Below, piece after piece: positions 23,850 to 37,215 of a DNA stretch of 64,000 nucleotides. A program made the position numbers and the translations under genes. The notes beneath the pieces are model-generated. The model worked only from the letters and a program-made list of their open reading frames with translations, had not been told where the DNA came from and did no database searches. This stretch comes from Sipunculus nudus. Lineage: Eukaryota; Annelida; Sipuncula; Golfingiida; Sipunculidae. The stretch spans positions 5,419,579 through 5,483,578 of the forward strand of contig CM049307.1 of the NCBI GenBank assembly GCA_026874595.1. Reading direction: 5' to 3'. Position 1 is the first letter of the stretch; each line of letters begins with the position of its first letter.

Positions 23850-24085
23850 CCCAGATGTTAAGAGAAGAATTGTGCAAAAAGTGAAAGACGCATGAAACTT
23901 GGCATAATAATTGTCCATACCATACTCAATATTTTCAGATATAGGGCCAAGCGGATTTCATCCCATCGTTGTCATAATCCAAGATGGCCGCCTGATTATA
24001 AAACATCAGTACATTCGGTTATATTTGTCCTAGAATGCTTTCCAAGTGCATTTATCCCATGTTTTTGGGCTCGGGAAATTCATGT
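23850..24085 (+). repeat. Interspersed repeat, copy inverted relative to 27060-27240
   Basis: The phrases AAGAATTGTGCAAAAAGTGAA, ATATAGGGCCAAGC and CCAAGATGGCCGCC occur here and as reverse complements at 27070-27240. The sequence is non-coding, and its family is not recognised. Confidence 0.55.
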
Positions 24086-24644
24086 ATAAGGGTTTGAAGT
24101 CTGTAAAATGACTGTGATTAATTTTGGTTTTGTTTATATTTAAATTGTCATAAATTAGCTTTTGTTTCTAGCAAAATGGACAGCAAACATTATTTGTTGA
24201 GTTCTGCCCAGTAGCCGCATACAAAGTGATTGTAGTCAAATGAAAGTGTCATTTGCTGGCTTATGTTTGTCTGCTTTGTCATACATTATGTTGCTTGAAT
24301 TGGAGAACAGTTTTTATTGCAATATTTCTTCTTTCCTTTCTTTTAATTTCCCATTATTTGCATACTAACAGATGTAATTGCTTTGAAGAGGTGACTGGTG
24401 CAAAAAAACTTGTCGGTCGAAATGTGGAATAAAATTAGGACTGAACTTGATATGTCCATAAACACTCATCATTAGAATATTTGAAACCTACATATATGTA
24501 ATTAGATTTTACGATCAGCATTCATGTAAACCTCTGTTAGCACGGTGCAATTGAGAAATATCAAGCGCATATATCAAACTGTGCTGACATTTAACATAAA
24601 TATTAATTTAATTTTTTTTAGTTCTATATCTGTTTCAATGTTAT

Positions 24645-24850
24645 GAAATGGTCAGTCGAGTGGTAAAACGTTCGGCTATCTCCACTGGCGCCCAAGGTTT
24701 AATCAATATCGGTCCTATTAGAGTAGGTTGTAATGGCCCGTCCAAGGTGGGTGAATTCCTCCTTGTCCTTCGCTTCCCTTCATCCCTGTATATTCCACCG
24801 AACGCCACCATCCGAGCCATGGAGAGTGGCTTGTAATAGTAATTATAAAT
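24645..24850 (+). repeat. tRNA-like SINE fragment (weak)
   Basis: GTCAGTCGAGTGGTAAAACG followed by TTCGGC resembles the 5' part (A-box region) of a tRNA. The B box is degenerate (GGTTTAATC). It is not a functional tRNA: no acceptor stem closes it. Confidence 0.25.
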
Positions 24851-24934
24851 AACTGTGAAATCCATTATAACTATAATCTATAATAAAAATAAATTTGACA
24901 ATAAATATAATATAAAGTTTGTCTTGCTTATAAG

Positions 24935-25700
24935 TTTTGCGTGCCTGGAAGGATACAGACCTATGTAAGAAGCTCACGCCTGTCAGCTGTACAGATTCTG
25001 CCTTGTGTGTACTTGCTGAAATTGTGCTTAAAAGTCCTTTTTTTCAACCGCAACCCCAACGATACAATTTATTGAATACTAAACTTTTAAATGAAAGTGT
25101 TGTTTTCTGGGGTAGGTTTTATTATATTGATATTTCATATCTGATTTCCTGTTTGAAAATCCCTTTACTTGCATGCAAAGGAATGTATTAACTGCTTTGC
25201 AGAGGTAAGGGATGAAAGAAACTCAGGTATTCTGTCTGGTATCAAAGTTGAAGCTTGATATATCCTTGTATAGTTGTATCCTATATAGTTTGAATTTATT
25301 AAATTTTACCATCAATGTAAATTTACATTCATGTAAATCCTAATTAGTGCAATAAAAATATATAAAAAGTTCATGCTGAACACCATGTCTGTTTCAAAGG
25401 AATGACTTTTATTTATAATTTATTTAGACTACATGCGTGCATGACAAGATACGCGATTATGTAGAAGCTCAAACCTGTTTGCTGTATATGATCTAAGCTT
25501 CTTTTGCCATGTAGTGATGGCTTTCAGACTGTGTGTTGGCATGAAAACAGAATCAACACATATAAGAGGTTCGCAAAATGATGATGTATGCTGCCTTTAT
25601 ATTATGGTGATGAATGCATGAAATAATCTACACTCATGTAGATACCTTTCGCAGATTACTAATATTGTGACATGGTGATGATGCAGACTTTAGACTGTAT
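24935..25700. repeat. Diverged tandem duplication, period about 500 bp
   Basis: GCGTGCCTGGAAGGATAC with AGAAGCTCACGCCTGT (24940-24985) recurs diverged at 25434-25480. CATTCATGTAAATCC (about 25328) matches CATTCATGTAAACC (about 24520) and a weaker site near 25635. A third partial unit precedes at 24160-24650. No coding content. Confidence 0.4.
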
Positions 25701-25974
25701 GCTCCTTAGAAAGCACCAACACATGTCAGTAATGTATCACTACCCTTTGCTGTCAGTTATTTTTGTGATAACTTGTTGGAATTGCATTAGGCGTTGGTTT
25801 CAACAAAATACTTTCCTTTGCTGACATTATGCACATTTGTTGATTCATGTAGTACATGAATTTATTGTAAGAAATAATCACCACATGTAGTTCCAATGTA
25901 GCAGGTAAATGGCAAACTGCACAAGTGTCTACAAGTGTCCAGATGCTGTAATGCACCGTCACTACAGTATCAAG

Positions 25975-26100
25975 ATAGCATATAGGGGGTTAGAAAGTCG
26001 CTTCGTGGTTAAGGACGTGGTTGTAGGTCCCCGGTTCGAGCCCCGTCGATGTCTCAATGGCATAATGGTGAAATCGCGCAACAAACTAAGAGATTTGCTC
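25975..26100 (+). repeat. tRNA-derived SINE-like sequence
   Basis: TTCGTGGTTAAGGACG (A-box-like) followed by GGTTCGAGCCCC (B box, 26030-26043). The spacing fits a polymerase III internal promoter, but no complete cloverleaf can be drawn, so a SINE head is more likely than a tRNA gene. A second tRNA-like fragment (GCTCGGATGGCGAAGTGGTT) lies at 26411-26430. Confidence 0.45.
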
Positions 26101-26819
26101 TCATGCCTTAACGATAGGCTATGACTTCTTTCTAAATACATACCATCTTTATCATTTGGATAACCTCACTCTCATTCAGTAGAATGTGATACCAACAGGC
26201 CTAAATACATCATTTTAAAAGAAAGCGTAGCATACAGCATAATGTTGTGAGCCTCTTAATATGTACCGATTCTGTCTTAATGCAAGCAAAGAGTCTAGAA
26301 GCGGCACCATCATCTCAAGGCAAAAGAGTCATTAACTTATAAACAAATAAAACTTATTTTACATCGATTGTACAGCTGGTTATAATAATTATTACAAGAC
26401 ACTTTCCATGGCTCGGATGGCGAAGTGGTTGGTGAAATATGAGGACACGAAGAAAACAACCGACTCTGTACGGACTACTACAACCCATTCTCATATATAT
26501 AGCAACTTCGGGGCAGAAACTTAGTCACCAGTGAAGAGAGCCGAGCGTTTTGCCAATCGACTGTCCTTTTCATTACATTGAAAGAAACATAGTGTTCAAA
26601 TACTTAAAATTAACAAATATATAAAATTTCAGCAAGGTAATCAACAAATCCGTTTTACCATTAGATGTTCAGGTAAAAAGGGCAATTTAAGCACAATTTC
26701 AATACCAACAAAACCAGACTTCATTCACACATTTATGGTACAGACCTGAAACCCCTATAAATGAATTTCTCGACCCCAAGATATGAAGAATTCTGCTCGG
26801 CCCTTTATCTGAACATATA

Positions 26820-27240
26820 GAGTATGGTCTGGAAAATTATTCTGCCAAGTTTTTCATTCTTCTTTCACCTTTTCCGCAATTCTTCTCAATATGTAGCTTT
26901 GCCGCTGGACTTATGGAAATATTACCAAATACGTAATAAAAACCAGCTAATGAATACCTGGAGAGGTCTGGAACCTCAAAAATTGAATTGCTCGGTCCAA
27001 AAAACATAGAACTAGAGTACTTACAATGCTTTTTCGGGACATTGTAACTCAAGTTATTGACATTTTCTAATCTGGCGGCCATATTGGCCGCCATCTTGGA
27101 TTTTGGCCAAGACAATTTATTTTCAGCTTGGCCCTATATCTTAAATTCATCATAAAGCTCAAAAGGATACTTTTTGCCAACTTTCATACTTCTTTCATTT
27201 TTTGCACAATTCCTCCAAATTTAGGAGCTTAACCGCTGGA
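26820..27240. repeat. Two repeat copies, minus-sense relative to 23850-24085
   Basis: TGCCAAGTTTTTCATTCTTC (26841-) and TGCCAACTTTCATACTTC (27176-) are two direct copies. The second is preceded by GGCGGCCATATTGGCCGCC, itself a perfect palindrome (27074-27092). Confidence 0.5.
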
Positions 27241-27462
27241 CTACCAGCAGTCCTTACACACTCATTGTTCTAGACTTATTGAAAATTGATGAATTCATTG
27301 ATCCTTCATGTAAGGAAATTGTGGTAGTCCAATGTGGACATGTGTGGAATTTTGTGTGTGATCGGCTGGATGACGTCCTGTTTATTTGCGCCTCAAGACA
27401 CACATATTCTGCCAAGAAGCATATTGTACCTTGCAGCCAATCGGTACACATGTACCGTCAAA

Positions 27463-28440
27463 CTAGAATACGGGTAGTCGACAAGCGACTACGTGTATCC
27501 GCCTAAACCAGAGTCGGACGGATGAAGTGAGGCTTGGATCGAGTGCCATGGGGAAACAAAGAAAGGTGTGTTGCATATAAGCATGGATATCTGCAGCCGA
27601 AATGTGTATGTAGGTGGCGCCACCTGCCAAAAATCCAGAAAGTTATCCAAGTTGTATACAATTGCAAAATTTAGGCAGATAAGTCAATCCACTGCCGAGA
27701 TATGAGTGATTTTATCCCACGGCAGACAAACAGACGGACGCTGTGCAAAAATGGTTGCAGGTGGCACCACCAGTTTTGCGTATGATAAAGAGCTATGTGA
27801 GATCTATACACAAGCAAAATTTTAGGAGGATACGTCAAACCAGTCCTGAGATATAAGGCTGGATGTCTGTAGCCTGAATGTGAAATTAGGTGGCGCCACC
27901 TGCCAAGAAGTCGAGAAGGCTATCCAAGGTGTATATACATGCAAAATTTCAGGTGGAAAAGTCCATTCACTGCAGAGATATGAGTGATTGTATCCCAAGG
28001 CAGATTAACAGATGGACGCTGTTCAAAAATGGTTGCAGGTGGCGCCACCATTTTTTATGTATGTAATAAAGCTATCCAAGGGCTATATTTGTGCATAATT
28101 TTTTTCCTCATTGGTCTAACGAGTCCGAAGATGTGTGGGTTTATGTGTGGAAACAGACACACAAATGGATGCTGGGCAGAGAGGAAAGGTCAAAGGTCAA
28201 CCAAAATTAAGGGCACAGCAGTTGAAATGTGACCCGATCATAATTCTGAATTTTAAAAAATTCTGCCCAATGGTTACGGAGGAGTTCTCCGGAAACCTAT
28301 GCGGCGGCGGCGTGCAACTGAAAACATAGTAACTGTAAAACTCTGTTTTGGCGGAAACAATTACAAAATAGCTCGACTGATCTGGCCAAATTTTCTCTCT
28401 TTCAAATGTTCGTATCATCAGTTTGACGGTCTTGTTGAAT
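27463..28440 (-). mobile_element. Helitron/helentron-like element, third family, inverted copy
   Basis: Read on the minus strand this ends in GTAGTCG-CTTGT-CGACTAC, a 7-bp-stem hairpin, then CCGTATT and CTAG with T next. That is the classic hairpin-plus-CTRR rolling-circle 3' end. Inside are repeated units with GGTGGCGCCACC (27613, 27889, 28038) and GAGATATGAGTGATT. A second copy in + orientation ends at 60740. The 5' limit near 28440 is approximate. No protein coding is seen. Confidence 0.6.
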
Positions 28441-28843
28441 AGGATTTAAGTGGGTTTTATCCTTTGTCCAAGCTATTTTTAAACCTTTTGTTTTTCTAAT
28501 TTTTTTATGATAAGTTTACTAAACATTGCCAGTAAATTCTAAATTTGTAGATATTCGAACACTAATGGTTTTAATATACAACTTAACGATACAAAAATAC
28601 AATGACATGTCCCCGGCAATTAATGATTCATAGATGAGTAAACATTAACATCAACACAGGATATCAATTATGCGTGTACCAAGTAAATGAAATGTTGATT
28701 TTATATATTATTTAAAGTGAATGATAGCTTTTTTTTCGATATTATCAATCATAGAAGAAATGAAAAGAAGCGTGTCCTTTAGTGTGTTTACGCCGAATAC
28801 TTTTTGATGAATTTTACGGCAGCTTCCTCTGCTTGGACAAATC

Positions 28844-28920
<77 letters not shown>

Positions 28921-29691
28921 TATACGTTTTAACTAAATGTATAAAACAACCCTCCCTTTCTCCTATGTCTTTCGGGGAAACCTTTCAAATATTATTACGA
29001 TGCAAAGTTAGTTTTATAATGTTAGTTAAGGTAATGGGAATTAAGGATTAGCTATACGTTAAAATCCCTGCATACGAAACTTGTTAAAATAGAATCCGTT
29101 CCTTCGTCTGATGTCCCCCTGGAAATCTTTACAGATATATATGTAGGCTTATGGTTGTAAGCTATGGCTAGTGTGAGGATTAAGGTTTTACAATCCGGGG
29201 TATATGCATTGGCGCAGTTTGGTGGAGAACAGGGAAATTAACCCCATGCACCTTTTTATACATGCAGGGTTGTTAATTATATCCCCCATTTTTCAAATTA
29301 AATAAATGTCATCTTATCATTAACAATAGGCCCTGATTGCAATCCATAAAAAATACACGAGTGAATTACAAAAATGTGTCACTGTGTTGAAATGTTCTCA
29401 TTTATCAATGAGCTGCAGTCTTTCAGATATCAATAAAATGTCAAAAATGGATGATTTAAAATGACATGATATGATTCACCTGTTTCCACGACATTGTGGT
29501 ATCCACCAACGAAACAATGAAACTAAAAAATTATGCAGGTTTTTATACGTTAGGGTTTTAATCCCATATTGCTTATATTATTTCTCACGAGGGGGACATC
29601 CTGCAGTCCATTGCCCAAACCCCCTCAACCGATACATACTATTGACAGTCGTACATTCGTGAAAACTTGAATACTCGGCTTCTACAGAAAT

Positions 29692-29745
<54 letters not shown>

Positions 29746-30514
29746 TATTACTTTTACACCATATTTCGAAAATTAGGTGGGGCGGTCACATATGGTATGT
29801 GTTGTGGAGGGCGGGCTCAAAGTCCCCCCCCCTTTCCATTGCGAAAGAAAAAAGTCTGTGCAAGTCTTTTTGTCTTACAACAATATGTACCTTACAATAA
29901 AAATGTTAGTCAAGACACTGCACTTAAATTGTCTGTTAAAACATGAAACTTCTTGTAATCAAGATAACATTCAGAGAAGTCTAAATAACAAGCAACCACC
30001 CCCAGCGGCGGTACAATAAATACCTATATTGCATAAGATATAATCAGATCCAACAAAGCTGCATGCATCCTTATATAGAAATGATATTGACAACTGCTAT
30101 TATACTAACACAATTAGTGTTTCATCCGTGATATGATCCACAGGCTAATTATAAATGAATATATTTTTAAAAATACAAACAAGCGTGCAGACCTCATTAC
30201 TCATGAAAGAAAACACAGAATTTGCAAACAAATGCAATTTTTTTCAGATTCTCTAACTTGTCGAATCGTGGTTGTATATAACATGACATACTATTGTGAC
30301 GGATCGTGGTTGTAAGTAATATGACATACTATTGTGACAGAACCGTTAAGTGTTGATTTTCCTGGGATCTTATTACAGTCCAACTGGTTAGGACAGGATA
30401 TGTCTATTACACATATCCATTAGGCGGGGTGCCGAGCTGCATGGAACCAAATCAGTCTGACGAACTGGCAGTTTTACTGTAGATGAAGTATCAGTTCTAC
30501 TGACACGTAATTTG
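28441..30514. other. Intergenic region with microsatellites
   Basis: It holds (TA)n tracts at about 28848-28920 and 29692-29742. The rest is AT-rich sequence without a gene, RNA or recognised element. Confidence 0.6.
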
Positions 30515-30870
30515 TTGTAGTGTACAGGGGCTAACACGTATTATGTTGTAGTGTACAGGGCCTGACACGTGTTATGCTGTAGTGTACATGCAGGGACTGA
30601 CACGTGTTAAGCTGTAGTGTACAGGGGCTGACACCTGGGGCTGACACGTGTTATGCTGTAGTGTACGTAGGCCTATAGGGGCTGACACGTGTTATGTTGT
30701 AGTGTACAGGGGCTGACACATGTTATGCTGTAGTGTACAGGGGCTGACACGTATTATGCTGTAGTGTACGTACAGGGGCTCGACACGTGTAATGCTGTAG
30801 TGTAGGCCTACAAGGGCTGACACGTGTTATGTACAGGGGCTGACACATGTTATGCTGTAGTGTACAGGGG
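30515..30870. repeat. Minisatellite with CACGTG, about 10 units
   Basis: Units of roughly 31-40 bp with GGGGCTGACACGTGTTATG followed by CTGTAGTGTACA recur with small changes. Many units keep the palindrome CACGTG (E-box). The variable unit length points to slippage and internal deletions. Confidence 0.85.
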
Positions 30871-31842
30871 CGTACATCGAGGCCAAAGAGCATGTTGACA
30901 AAATGTTGCGACGGTTTTTATACCCATGCGTGGATCGCCTTAGGCCTATGTAGTGTGTGTGTGTTTGTGTGAGTAGACGGGAAAAGGGTGGGGGGGGGGG
31001 GGGGGTTCTACAGCTGTGTCTTCTCCAGATGGTGTTGACTTGAAAAATGGTTAAGAAATCTGACATTAAACAGCAATAAAAAGGTTACTTTTAATGCAAA
31101 AGAATCGAAGGATATTAAAGTTTATAAAAACAGTCACAGTAGGCCCTATATACAGACATGGACTCACTACTTATAAATGAAATGTTGATAAACAAATGTA
31201 TTAAAAACCCATAATATACTTATACATTACCACTATATGCAATTACATTGACTGGTCGCCTAATGCACAATCAGGTGTACACTTTTGTTTTATAAACTGT
31301 TATACTTTTATCAACAATTATTTGTAGGCCATGAAATCAAAATCAGTATTTCTATCACTTCAATATATATAGTTAATCTAAATATTGAAAACCAGATCTG
31401 AATATATCAAATGAAAAAAAAGTTATGATACCTTCAATGTGTCAAATGTAGCTTATTTACTGTGTTTTACTGTTGCAAGTGGATTTCTTATTTTTGTAAT
31501 AATACCCTATACAAAATGATACCATGGGACTGGGGATGTCTGTCATCATTTATGTATTTTATGAAATATGCAAATTCTTTTGAGAAAAAAACTAGAAGCC
31601 GCTAGTCAAGAATAAATAAATGTACCACACTACAGCTGATATGCTTGATGTTATGCAGAGTGACATTTACACTATATGTCATTTTAAATGAGGACACCCA
31701 AACTATAGGTAATGGGCTCAGTTTCATTTTGTTTTTTCCTAATGCACTACATTTAAGCATATTGTTAAAATCAGGCCAAACATTTTACCCAGGCAATTCC
31801 TGATACAATAAATATGCTTGTTGTAAAATTTGCGCAAGATTT
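30871..31842. other. Intergenic, no gene seen
   Basis: Poly-G run near 30987-31005, otherwise AT-rich unique-looking sequence. Confidence 0.6.
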
Positions 31843-34022
31843 TGTAGTGTCCGTAGACACTATCTCTCTGCTATTACAAATGTAATTGAACTCAGTTCTT
31901 AATTTTCTTTAGAAATTGTATCAGTCGCTGTTTAGAAAAATATCAAAATCATTTTCCAGTTTCATCCCATATGATAAAAAGATGGGCAAACATGTACAAA
32001 TGTAGTGTCCGTAGACATGAAGTGTCCGTAGACAAAGCTGATTTAAGAACAGCAATTGTCTCCATCTACAGTAAAAACAAACTATTTATTGGCCAAATTT
32101 TCATGAAATTATCCAGGTATCAAAAAATAAAATTTAAAAGTTAATAAATAAAGCTCAGTTTTTCTTTGCCGTTATTAGAAGATCATAACATACACATTTT
32201 TATGAGCAAAGCACCCTGATATATATTCAAGTACTTGATACCCATTACACATAGTTTAAATACATATCCTTCAGAAACAGTTTTTTTTTAAATTATAGAA
32301 GTTACATTTTAGATAAATATCAAAATTATTTTCTATTTCCATTCCATAAGATATACAGATGGGCCAACATGTACAAATGTAGTGTCCGTAGACATGTAGT
32401 GTCCGTAGACAAAGCTGATCTTAAAACAGCTATTGTCTCTATCTACAGTAAAAACAAAATATTTATAGCCAAAATTGTCAGTAAATTACCCAGGAATTAA
32501 TAAATAAAATGCAAAAATGAGTAAATAGGTCCAAGATTTTCTTTAGCACCATCAGTGGATCAGCCAAGTTTTTATACCCTGTAATATATTAAAGTATTAA
32601 ATGCCCATTACATATGGAATTTAAATACATTCATACATTATTGATTTACTTTGTAAAAAAAAAAACAAAGAGAACTTCATTTTTCTTTATCATTTTGCAT
32701 GTCTTTACCATTATCACGTTCCTTAATTTGAAACTGAACAACAGACAAGGGGAGCTATCAACATTTTGAGAAGTGCCTGCATGAAAAGCAGCCATTATTG
32801 ATTTTGAATCAGTAAGGTCATCAGTGGTCAATCTGTACCAGTCAGGAAACTATACTGGTATCAGACTTCCAAAGAGTCTTTGGCACTTTTAAGAAGAGAC
32901 AGCATTTGCTAATGCTGCATTTTAAATACATTTCTCAATCTGAACAGTGATTCTTTAATCTTATATAGGATTCTTTATCAAGATAATTGAGATAAGGGTG
33001 TTTTGTAAATCATAGTTTCTAGAGAAAGTTGAAAACCCCCTTATGCTCAAGAATTAACACACATTTGATTCTAATGCATTTTAATTTTTTATTAAACTTT
33101 GAACTATGGTCATATAGGTTAATTTTAATAAAGTTTATAAAGACAGGTTATTTGAAAGGATATGGATTGACTCTAAATGAAGAACATTCTTTCAATCTGA
33201 ATAAGTTGTATGTTCTTTATTAACCCAGATCACAACATATGATGCACAGTGTCCATATACATTAAAGAGATAAGGTTTATAATTTAACATTGTTAAATCA
33301 TGTTATTCAAATGGGATTGGAATTTTTAGAATAAGTATCAGAAACAATCAGATCATGCAAAATAACATTAATAAGTTCATATGATGCTTCATCTAAGTGT
33401 TTAAGTTTCACATATGATACTTCTTTCAGTTACCATGATTAAGGATAAAATAACATACTGTTTAGAACCTGCTGCACTACCATATATATAGCTTATAAAT
33501 AGATCATTATGGATGATGTTTATTTGTGAAGTCTGCACTTTCATTACTTTTACATTTGTGTTTTGTGTAACAGTGACTCTTATGTGTTAGATACTTTTAT
33601 TGTAATGTAATCATAGATAATACCCACACTGTGGTTCATGTAGTGTCCATAGACAAAAAAATGCCAGTTTAACAATCTGTCAAATTTGTTTTCCATGTTA
33701 ATTTACTTTTCTAAGGCTAGTGTTAGGTTTCAAATGCTTGATTGTTCACATTATTTTAGAAGTTAAAACTGTGCAGCATAACAGAGGAGGTTCACAGTAA
33801 TTGTTTCTGAGTAAATTTACCAAAAATAAATATACATATTTATCACATATTTGCAGGACAAAGAGCAAAATATGAAATTACTCATTCCATAAATGAATTG
33901 TTTATGTTGGTTATGTCAGTGAACAGAATCACTTAGTATATCATTCACACAATTAAAGTGTTTGACAGGTACCCATTCGGAGTTTTTTATATCTTCTCTT
34001 AAACATGTAGTGTCCGTAGACA
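31843..34022. repeat. Seven dispersed copies of a 17-bp motif
   Basis: TGTAGTGTCCGTAGACA or a one-base variant starts at 31843, 32001, 32018, 32378, 32395, 33639 and 34006. Two pairs are exactly adjacent. The surrounding sequence is much more diverged than the motif, except in the tandem duplication 31905-32510. Confidence 0.85.
31905..32510. repeat. Diverged tandem duplication, offset 377 bp
   Basis: ATATCAAAATCATTTTC, GATGGGCAAACATGTACAAA and CTACAGTAAAAACAAA recur in the same order 377 bp later, with scattered substitutions and the 17-bp motif pair in the middle of each copy. Confidence 0.8.
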
Positions 34023-35030
34023 GAACTCTACCGCTAGTATTTATCATCTGGTTAAACCAAAATGGTTTAAGTTTGTGCTCTAAATTTTTTTCCTGAATCC
34101 TCCAGGGGAAGGTTGTTTACGCGACTGAGACTCTCACATGTGCAATGATTTTGAAAATTTCACTTGACTGCAACATATAATGAACACCTGATTGTGAACT
34201 AAGCGTGTTGGCATTTGTCAGCTTGATAGCGTACGTGGCCTGGCCTCTGGAAGACAAACGTGATGTCTGCTGGTCGACTCAGTAATGTGAAGTAGGGCCA
34301 TATAAGTACATTATTGCCTGGTAATTTACGTTCCCGGTTCATGAATAATTATTTATTTACTTAACGCCAGCCGCCCCTCTCGGACTGATCCTGAGGTTTA
34401 ATGTGGCATCTGGTTAATCCTCCACCCGGTAACTTCTGATTGATGACCCTTCAGCACTGTCACTGTACACACAGCAAGTCCCAAGGTGTCAGTTACAGAC
34501 AGGGGACAGTCCCTCCAGGGTAAAGGACAAACCATGGAGAGGGCCGGACCTGGACTCCGTTTGACATCGTGCATTTATTTGAAATAAAAAATATCCAGTA
34601 GGCCTATAAATCTAGGCTTGGCCTATGTGTTGGTGCTGTGGTAAGGATGTTTGCATTTGGTGTGTGTACATACATGTGTATGTTTGTGTCGTTCGTCGAT
34701 TAAATATACTCTGTGTTTCCCCTACGAAACGGTAACCATAACTAAAATTTGTCTAAGTAACCTGCAAATGACACAAATTTGACATTTTGTCACATTCCAA
34801 CTACAGTGATTAATTGTTGAAATGACCGCTAGATGTCAGCAAGTACTGATTACTGGTGGGCACAGTGCAAACTTCCTGCCAGTTGAACACGCATAGTTCT
34901 AAAAGTCAAATCATGCGTTAATTCGGAACCCGGCAGTATCATGTAACATTCTCGTCAATTTTGTTTTCAGGAGCGAAACAAGCGGTAAACGTTCACACAT
35001 TTTTGATAACTTCTCCAAAGAGCCGTATAT

Positions 35031-35113
35031 GCTGTGATGACAGAAATTCCCGGGGGGTGGGGGCACTAAATGGGGGGGGGGGCATATCTGTCTGTCTGTC
35101 TGTCTATCTATTA

Positions 35114-35180
<67 letters not shown>

Positions 35181-35182
35181 CA
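35031..35182. repeat. Compound microsatellite with GC-rich lead
   Basis: GACAGAAATTCCCGGGGG and poly-G, then (TCTG)n, (TCTA)n, (TA)n and (GA)n. A second copy with the same order is at 35576-35715. Confidence 0.8.
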
Positions 35183-35575
35183 GACACACTAATTAAGAAT
35201 TATGAAGCAATTTATTTAGAAAATGTTCAGAATTCCACCCCTGAATTCGCATACATGTCATGACATTTAAAGGTTTGAAACCTATTGCATTCTGATCTAC
35301 CACTGGCGACGGAATTTGGGATTAACTGATGTAAAGATAATAACACTTATTTTTCAACTGACATAAACGCGAAGTATTTTATGTTTAAGGTGGTAAATGT
35401 TATTGTTTTTTAATTAAATCTATTATATATAGAGAGAGAGCTATTGTCTATTTGTCAAATCACCTCATTAGAAAATAACATTGCATGCAATTCCATCTAT
35501 ATTGGTGTTATTTACTGAAATTTAATAACAATCTTTTATTCTTTAATAAATCTTGGCGAAGTGCAGATAACACAA

Positions 35576-35648
35576 GCTCTGACAGATATTCCCCGGGGGA
35601 GGGGGGGGGATTATCTGGGGGAACATATCTACCTGTCTATCTATCTAT

Positions 35649-35715
<67 letters not shown>
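35576..35715. repeat. Second copy of the compound microsatellite
   Basis: CTGACAGATATTCCCCGGGGG, poly-G, then (TCTA)n and a long (TA)n. It matches the order of 35031-35155 but lacks the (GA)n tail. Confidence 0.8.
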
Positions 35716-35718
<3 letters not shown>

Positions 35719-36519
35719 TTTTCTTTCAGCATTTATGAAGGAAACAATTTTGTTCAATTTTATAATTACCTTAGGAACAAACATTGTCCCCTCACAATTT
35801 CCAAACATTTTACTATAATAGTTAACCCCCCCCCCTCCTCCACACCAGCGTATATAGTTTGGTTTATATATACATATATATTATAATATCATTTAACAAA
35901 GACCGGCGCCTAAGGCGCATGAAGGACATCTCCATATAATTGTGTAGGCTAACATTTTTCGTTTGATACCGTTCACTATGTAGGTCTAATTTTGCAGTGT
36001 ACTGTATACGTGTGTGTGTGTGTGAAAAGAAGACCATTTTATCATCAGATGTAACCTAATCACGCAGCGGACTTTCTCTTGTCTGTCAATGCGTCAGGTG
36101 GGTGCTGGTCGTTAAATGTCCATTAATTACTTCTGCCAAGCACACACACGCATGAGTATTCTGTCTCGCATTCTCTTGGTTTCAAAGTTTCCTGCTCCCC
36201 GGGGGAATCATCATCTGTAAGCCTGTAAGTGAACAGGACCAGCCTACAGGGTGTCACGCTGTGCCAAGTGTACGCATCCTCTGGAAACTGAGTAGCGCTG
36301 TCCACATTCCAAGACTGTGCACATCTTTCGGAGAGACTGCATGCACGGCGGATATATATATAATGAATATTTCATTTCCTTTTACTTTGCGGATACATGC
36401 ATGGTTTGCATATGTGAACCAATACTACATGGCAATTAACAAACAGATTTTACTTTAGTTGTGGTATAAGATACAATCTCTTTCCGTGCCGCATATCCTT
36501 CTTATTCCTTCCAGTCATT

Positions 36520-37154
36520 AATTAGGCCTATCATTAAAAGACGCCGGTTGATATAGCTACACAGCAACTGCACTTAATTAGGATATATATATATACATAT
36601 ATGTATACATATATATATATATATATATATATATTAATCAGTGAGACTGCGTGGTATATGAACCTTTAATTTCATTTAAAATCAAGTTTACGCACATTGT
36701 TTGTATATAGGCCGAGTAAGAAAATTGCATGATATATAGTCCGGCTATATAAAACATTATATAGGCCTCTAAGGAATAATTGGAACACAAATAAAAGTAA
36801 TGTTTTACATTACTTAAATAAGATGTAAGCCTTTGTATATAGCCAACTTTTCCGAACAATTATTCATTTCAAACAACCAAACGACCGTTTTTCTTATATA
36901 ATTCTTTGATTATAACGATGTTAGATTCAATTTAACATGTTTGTATAGCCATGCATAGGCCTATATAGGCTTTTTATATGTCTAGGCCTATAAAAAGTAT
37001 AATTCAAACATCATTTTGCGTACATTATTTAGGGAACTATATGGTGTATATATATGCCAGTGTCGTCAATAATTCTTCAAGGAAATTGCAAGCCAGGGAG
37101 GGACAACCTGTTTTTATACATATTTAATCTAATATAATTGAAATATCACATATT

Positions 37155-37215
<61 letters not shown>

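Noticed and set aside
26411-26470. tRNA gene candidate GCTCGGATGGCGAAGTGG
   Set aside because: It has an A-box-like start, but no B box at the right distance and no acceptor stem. Treated as a SINE-like fragment.
27279-27506. 75-codon open frame MKIDEFIDPSCKE
   Set aside because: It runs into the end of a non-coding mobile element, has no recognised domain and has no splice context.
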